DNA of 14,786 nucleotides from Azorhizobium sp943369575 (lineage in GTDB: Bacteria; Pseudomonadota; Alphaproteobacteria; Rhizobiales; Xanthobacteraceae). How positions within the stretch are numbered: the stretch's first letter is position 1; each line of letters starts with the position of its first letter. Of the stretch, positions 13,648-14,786 are shown one piece after another. Under the pieces are notes generated by a model. That model was not told where the DNA came from and made no database searches. It worked only from the letters and a program-made list of their open reading frames with translations. Location of the stretch: the NCBI GenBank assembly GCA_943369575.1, contig CALRNP020000144.1, positions 1-14,786 on the forward strand, read 5' to 3'. The translations under genes and the position numbers were made by a program.

Positions 13648-13752
13648 AACACCAGGGAAAGGTTGGGGGTGGTCCCTTCAAAAGTACACTAGGTCAAAGG
13701 GTTACGCTCGAAACGCGCAAAGGCATCGTTCGTCGCTGAATGTCGAAGCGTC

Positions 13753-14550
13753 TTAGACCGCCGGTTGGCCGCTGGCGCCCAGCCGGGCCGACAGATCGGC
13801 GGCAATGCGCCGCAGGCCGGCGCCCAGGTCCGCCACCCGCGCCGGGGTGGCCTCCTGCTCCAGCAAGGAGAGCGCCAGCCCGGCCACCGTCTGGCCGGAA
13901 TAATCCTGCACCGGCGCCCCCAGGCACACCATGCCCTCGCGGATCTGGCCGTCATCGATGGAAAAGCCGCGGGCGCGGGTGTCCGCCAATTCGCCCAGCA
14001 GCGCCGGCAGGCTCTTGGTGCTGCGCCCGGTCAGCGGGGCCGGCCACTGGCCGGCGAGGAGCGCGCGCACCTCCTCGTCGCTACGCGCGCTCAGCATGGC
14101 CTTGCCGGTGGCGGTGAAGGCGGCGGGCAGGCGCATACCGATGCGGAAGGTGAAGCCCAGTGGCGCCGAACTGTTGCGGCAGGCCAGATAGACCACCTCC
14201 GCCCCTTCCAGCACCGTGAGGGTGATGGTGAAGCCGTCCAGCGCCGGCGCCTGTGCGAACACCCGCTGGAATTCCCCCACCAGATCGAACTGGCCGAGAA
14301 AGCCGCTGGCCCAGGTCATGAGGTGCGGCCCGAGCCGGAAGGTGCCTTCCGGCGAGCGCGCCAGCAGGCCGAGTTCCACCATGCAGCCGATCAGGCCATG
14401 GGCGGTGCTCTTGGGCAGATCCAGCGCCCGCGCCAGATCCGCCGCCGTGGGCGGGGTGGATTGCGCGCTCACATGATCGAGCAACCGCACCGCGCGCCGC
14501 AGCGCCGGCACGCTCTCTCCCGCCGATTTGGAATTGTCCTGAGGTTCCAT
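13753..14550 (-). CDS. IclR-family transcriptional regulator
   Basis: From the ATG at 14550 the protein has 265 residues, the usual IclR length. An N-terminal winged helix-turn-helix covers about 12-75, with A-D-L-A-R-A-L-D-L-P-K-S-T-A-H-G and F-R-L-G-P-H-L. The effector-binding domain covers about 85-255, with the A-A-F-T-A-T-G-K-A-M-L-S segment (143-154) and the late G-A-P-V-Q-D-Y-S-G-Q (211-220), both hallmarks of the family. It is divergent from the succinate-semialdehyde dehydrogenase-like gene, and three AGTTCA half-sites lie in the shared gap, so it probably controls that gene and itself. The effector is unknown. A TTG at 14592 would add 14 residues but would overlap the putative operator, so the ATG is preferred. 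Confidence 0.92.
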   Translation of the reverse strand: MEPQDNSKSAGESVPALRRAVRLLDHVSAQSTPPTAADLARALDLPKSTAHGLIGCMVELGLLARSPEGTFRLGPHLMTWASGFLGQFDLVGEFQRVFAQAPALDGFTITLTVLEGAEVVYLACRNSSAPLGFTFRIGMRLPAAFTATGKAMLSARSDEEVRALLAGQWPAPLTGRSTKSLPALLGELADTRARGFSIDDGQIREGMVCLGAPVQDYSGQTVAGLALSLLEQEATPARVADLGAGLRRIAADLSARLGASGQPAV

Positions 14551-14583
14551 TGGGTCATCTTGACGAAAGCGGTTCGGACGGCA

Positions 14584-14622
14584 ATAGTTCAATTCAACGA
14601 ATATAGTTCATCTAATTGAACT
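14584..14622. promoter_or_regulatory. Putative IclR operator in the IclR/gabD divergent region
   Basis: AGTTCA (14605-14610) and TGAACT (14617-14622) form an 18-bp dyad with a 6-base spacer. A further direct half-site, ATAGTTCA, at 14584-14591 lies 19 bp upstream of the same octamer at 14603-14610. The block is AT-rich and lies 25 bp before the dehydrogenase start, where it would overlap promoter elements of either gene. Confidence 0.6.
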
Positions 14623-14646
14623 TTAAAAGCCGTCGGGAGACGAAAC

Positions 14647-14786
14647 GTGCTGCAGCTGAAAAATCCGGCTTTGCTTCGGGATGCTTGCCTTGTGGACGGG
14701 ACTTGGCGGCAGGCGGCGAGCGCCGCCCAGATCGCCGTCACCAATCCGGCGGACGGCTCTGTGGTGGGCCATGTGCCGGTGCTCTC
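14647..14786 (+). CDS. gabD: NAD(P)-dependent succinate-semialdehyde dehydrogenase, N-terminal fragment (cut by window edge)
   Basis: Only 46 codons are present. The reading L-K-N-P-A-L-L-R-D, then V-D-G-T-W and V-T-N-P-A-D-G-S-V-V-G-H-V-P matches the N-terminus of GabD-type aldehyde dehydrogenases. In these, L-L-R and D-G-x-W lead into the T-N-P-A-x-G nucleotide-binding region. The family oxidises succinate semialdehyde to succinate, as in 4-aminobutyrate breakdown; closely related aldehyde dehydrogenases act on glutarate semialdehyde and others, and this fragment cannot separate them. A GTG start at 14647 is chosen because GGGAG lies about 8 nt upstream and no ATG fits. The divergent IclR gene suggests inducible control. 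Confidence 0.78.
   Translation, partial: MLQLKNPALLRDACLVDGTWRQAASAAQIAVTNPADGSVVGHVPVL

Larger units (their letters stand above)
13293..13752. other. 460-bp intergenic region between cynS and the IclR gene
   Basis: The region holds the cyn terminator (13336-13374), two tandem hairpin repeats (13396-13511) and a REP-like inverted repeat (13536-13647). Bases 13648-13752 show nothing recognisable. The two flanking genes converge, so no promoter is needed here. Confidence 0.7.

Noticed and set aside
13478..13681. Short minus-strand protein with M-A-G-L-V-P-A-I-H and D-K-P-G-H-D
   Set aside because: These strings are the standard translation of the GTCATG...CTTGTCCC intergenic repeat, a frequent misannotation in Rhizobiales genomes.

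Overview
The window is chromosomal DNA of an alphaproteobacterium, most likely a Hyphomicrobiales member (Xanthobacteraceae-like is a guess from gene content, not a computed placement). The backbone is very GC-rich with strong G/C at third codon positions. Its gene gaps carry palindromic repeats of the kind common in Rhizobiales intergenic DNA: a GTCATG...CTTGTCCC unit, a CCCTCCCCC/GGGGGAGGG unit and a CCGATCAG...CTGATCGG unit. No tRNA, rRNA, CRISPR array, insertion sequence or integrase was seen.

Layout, left to right. (1) A minus-strand tamA-like outer-membrane assembly gene runs off the left edge. (2) A plus-strand CBS-CBS-BON gene has a perfect FNR/FixK box at the class II distance from its probable start. 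(3) A catabolic trio of D-2-hydroxyacid dehydrogenase, RidA and a GntR/FCD regulator follows, with a striking 30-bp palindrome in front. (4) An AT-richer island (about 5340-7095) holds a two-gene, translationally coupled cassette, a DUF262 (ParB-like, DGQQR) protein plus a RiboL-PSP-type HEPN protein with an intact R-x4-H ribonuclease motif. It looks horizontally acquired and is the best candidate for a little-described defence or toxin-type module. (5) A 169-bp dyad repeat lies after it. (6) A minus-strand sigma-54 activator (PAS-PAS-AAA+-HTH) is divergent from a four-gene cyanate operon: Tat-exported binding protein, permease, ATPase and cyanase (cynS). (7) The operon ends at a rho-independent terminator, followed by three palindromic repeat elements. 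(8) An IclR regulator is divergent from a succinate-semialdehyde dehydrogenase gene (gabD-like) that is cut by the right edge.

The most coherent circuit is the cyanate block. A near-perfect -24/-12 promoter precedes the binding-protein gene, and three phased CGA-N4-TCG dyads lie about 90-130 bp upstream of the predicted start, where an enhancer-binding protein would sit. The activator is encoded immediately divergently. The inference is that this activator switches on cyanate uptake and its decomposition to ammonium and CO2 through sigma-54, in place of the LysR-type CynR known from Escherichia coli.

The two clearest unknowns are the function of the DUF262-HEPN pair and the signal sensed by the PAS activator.
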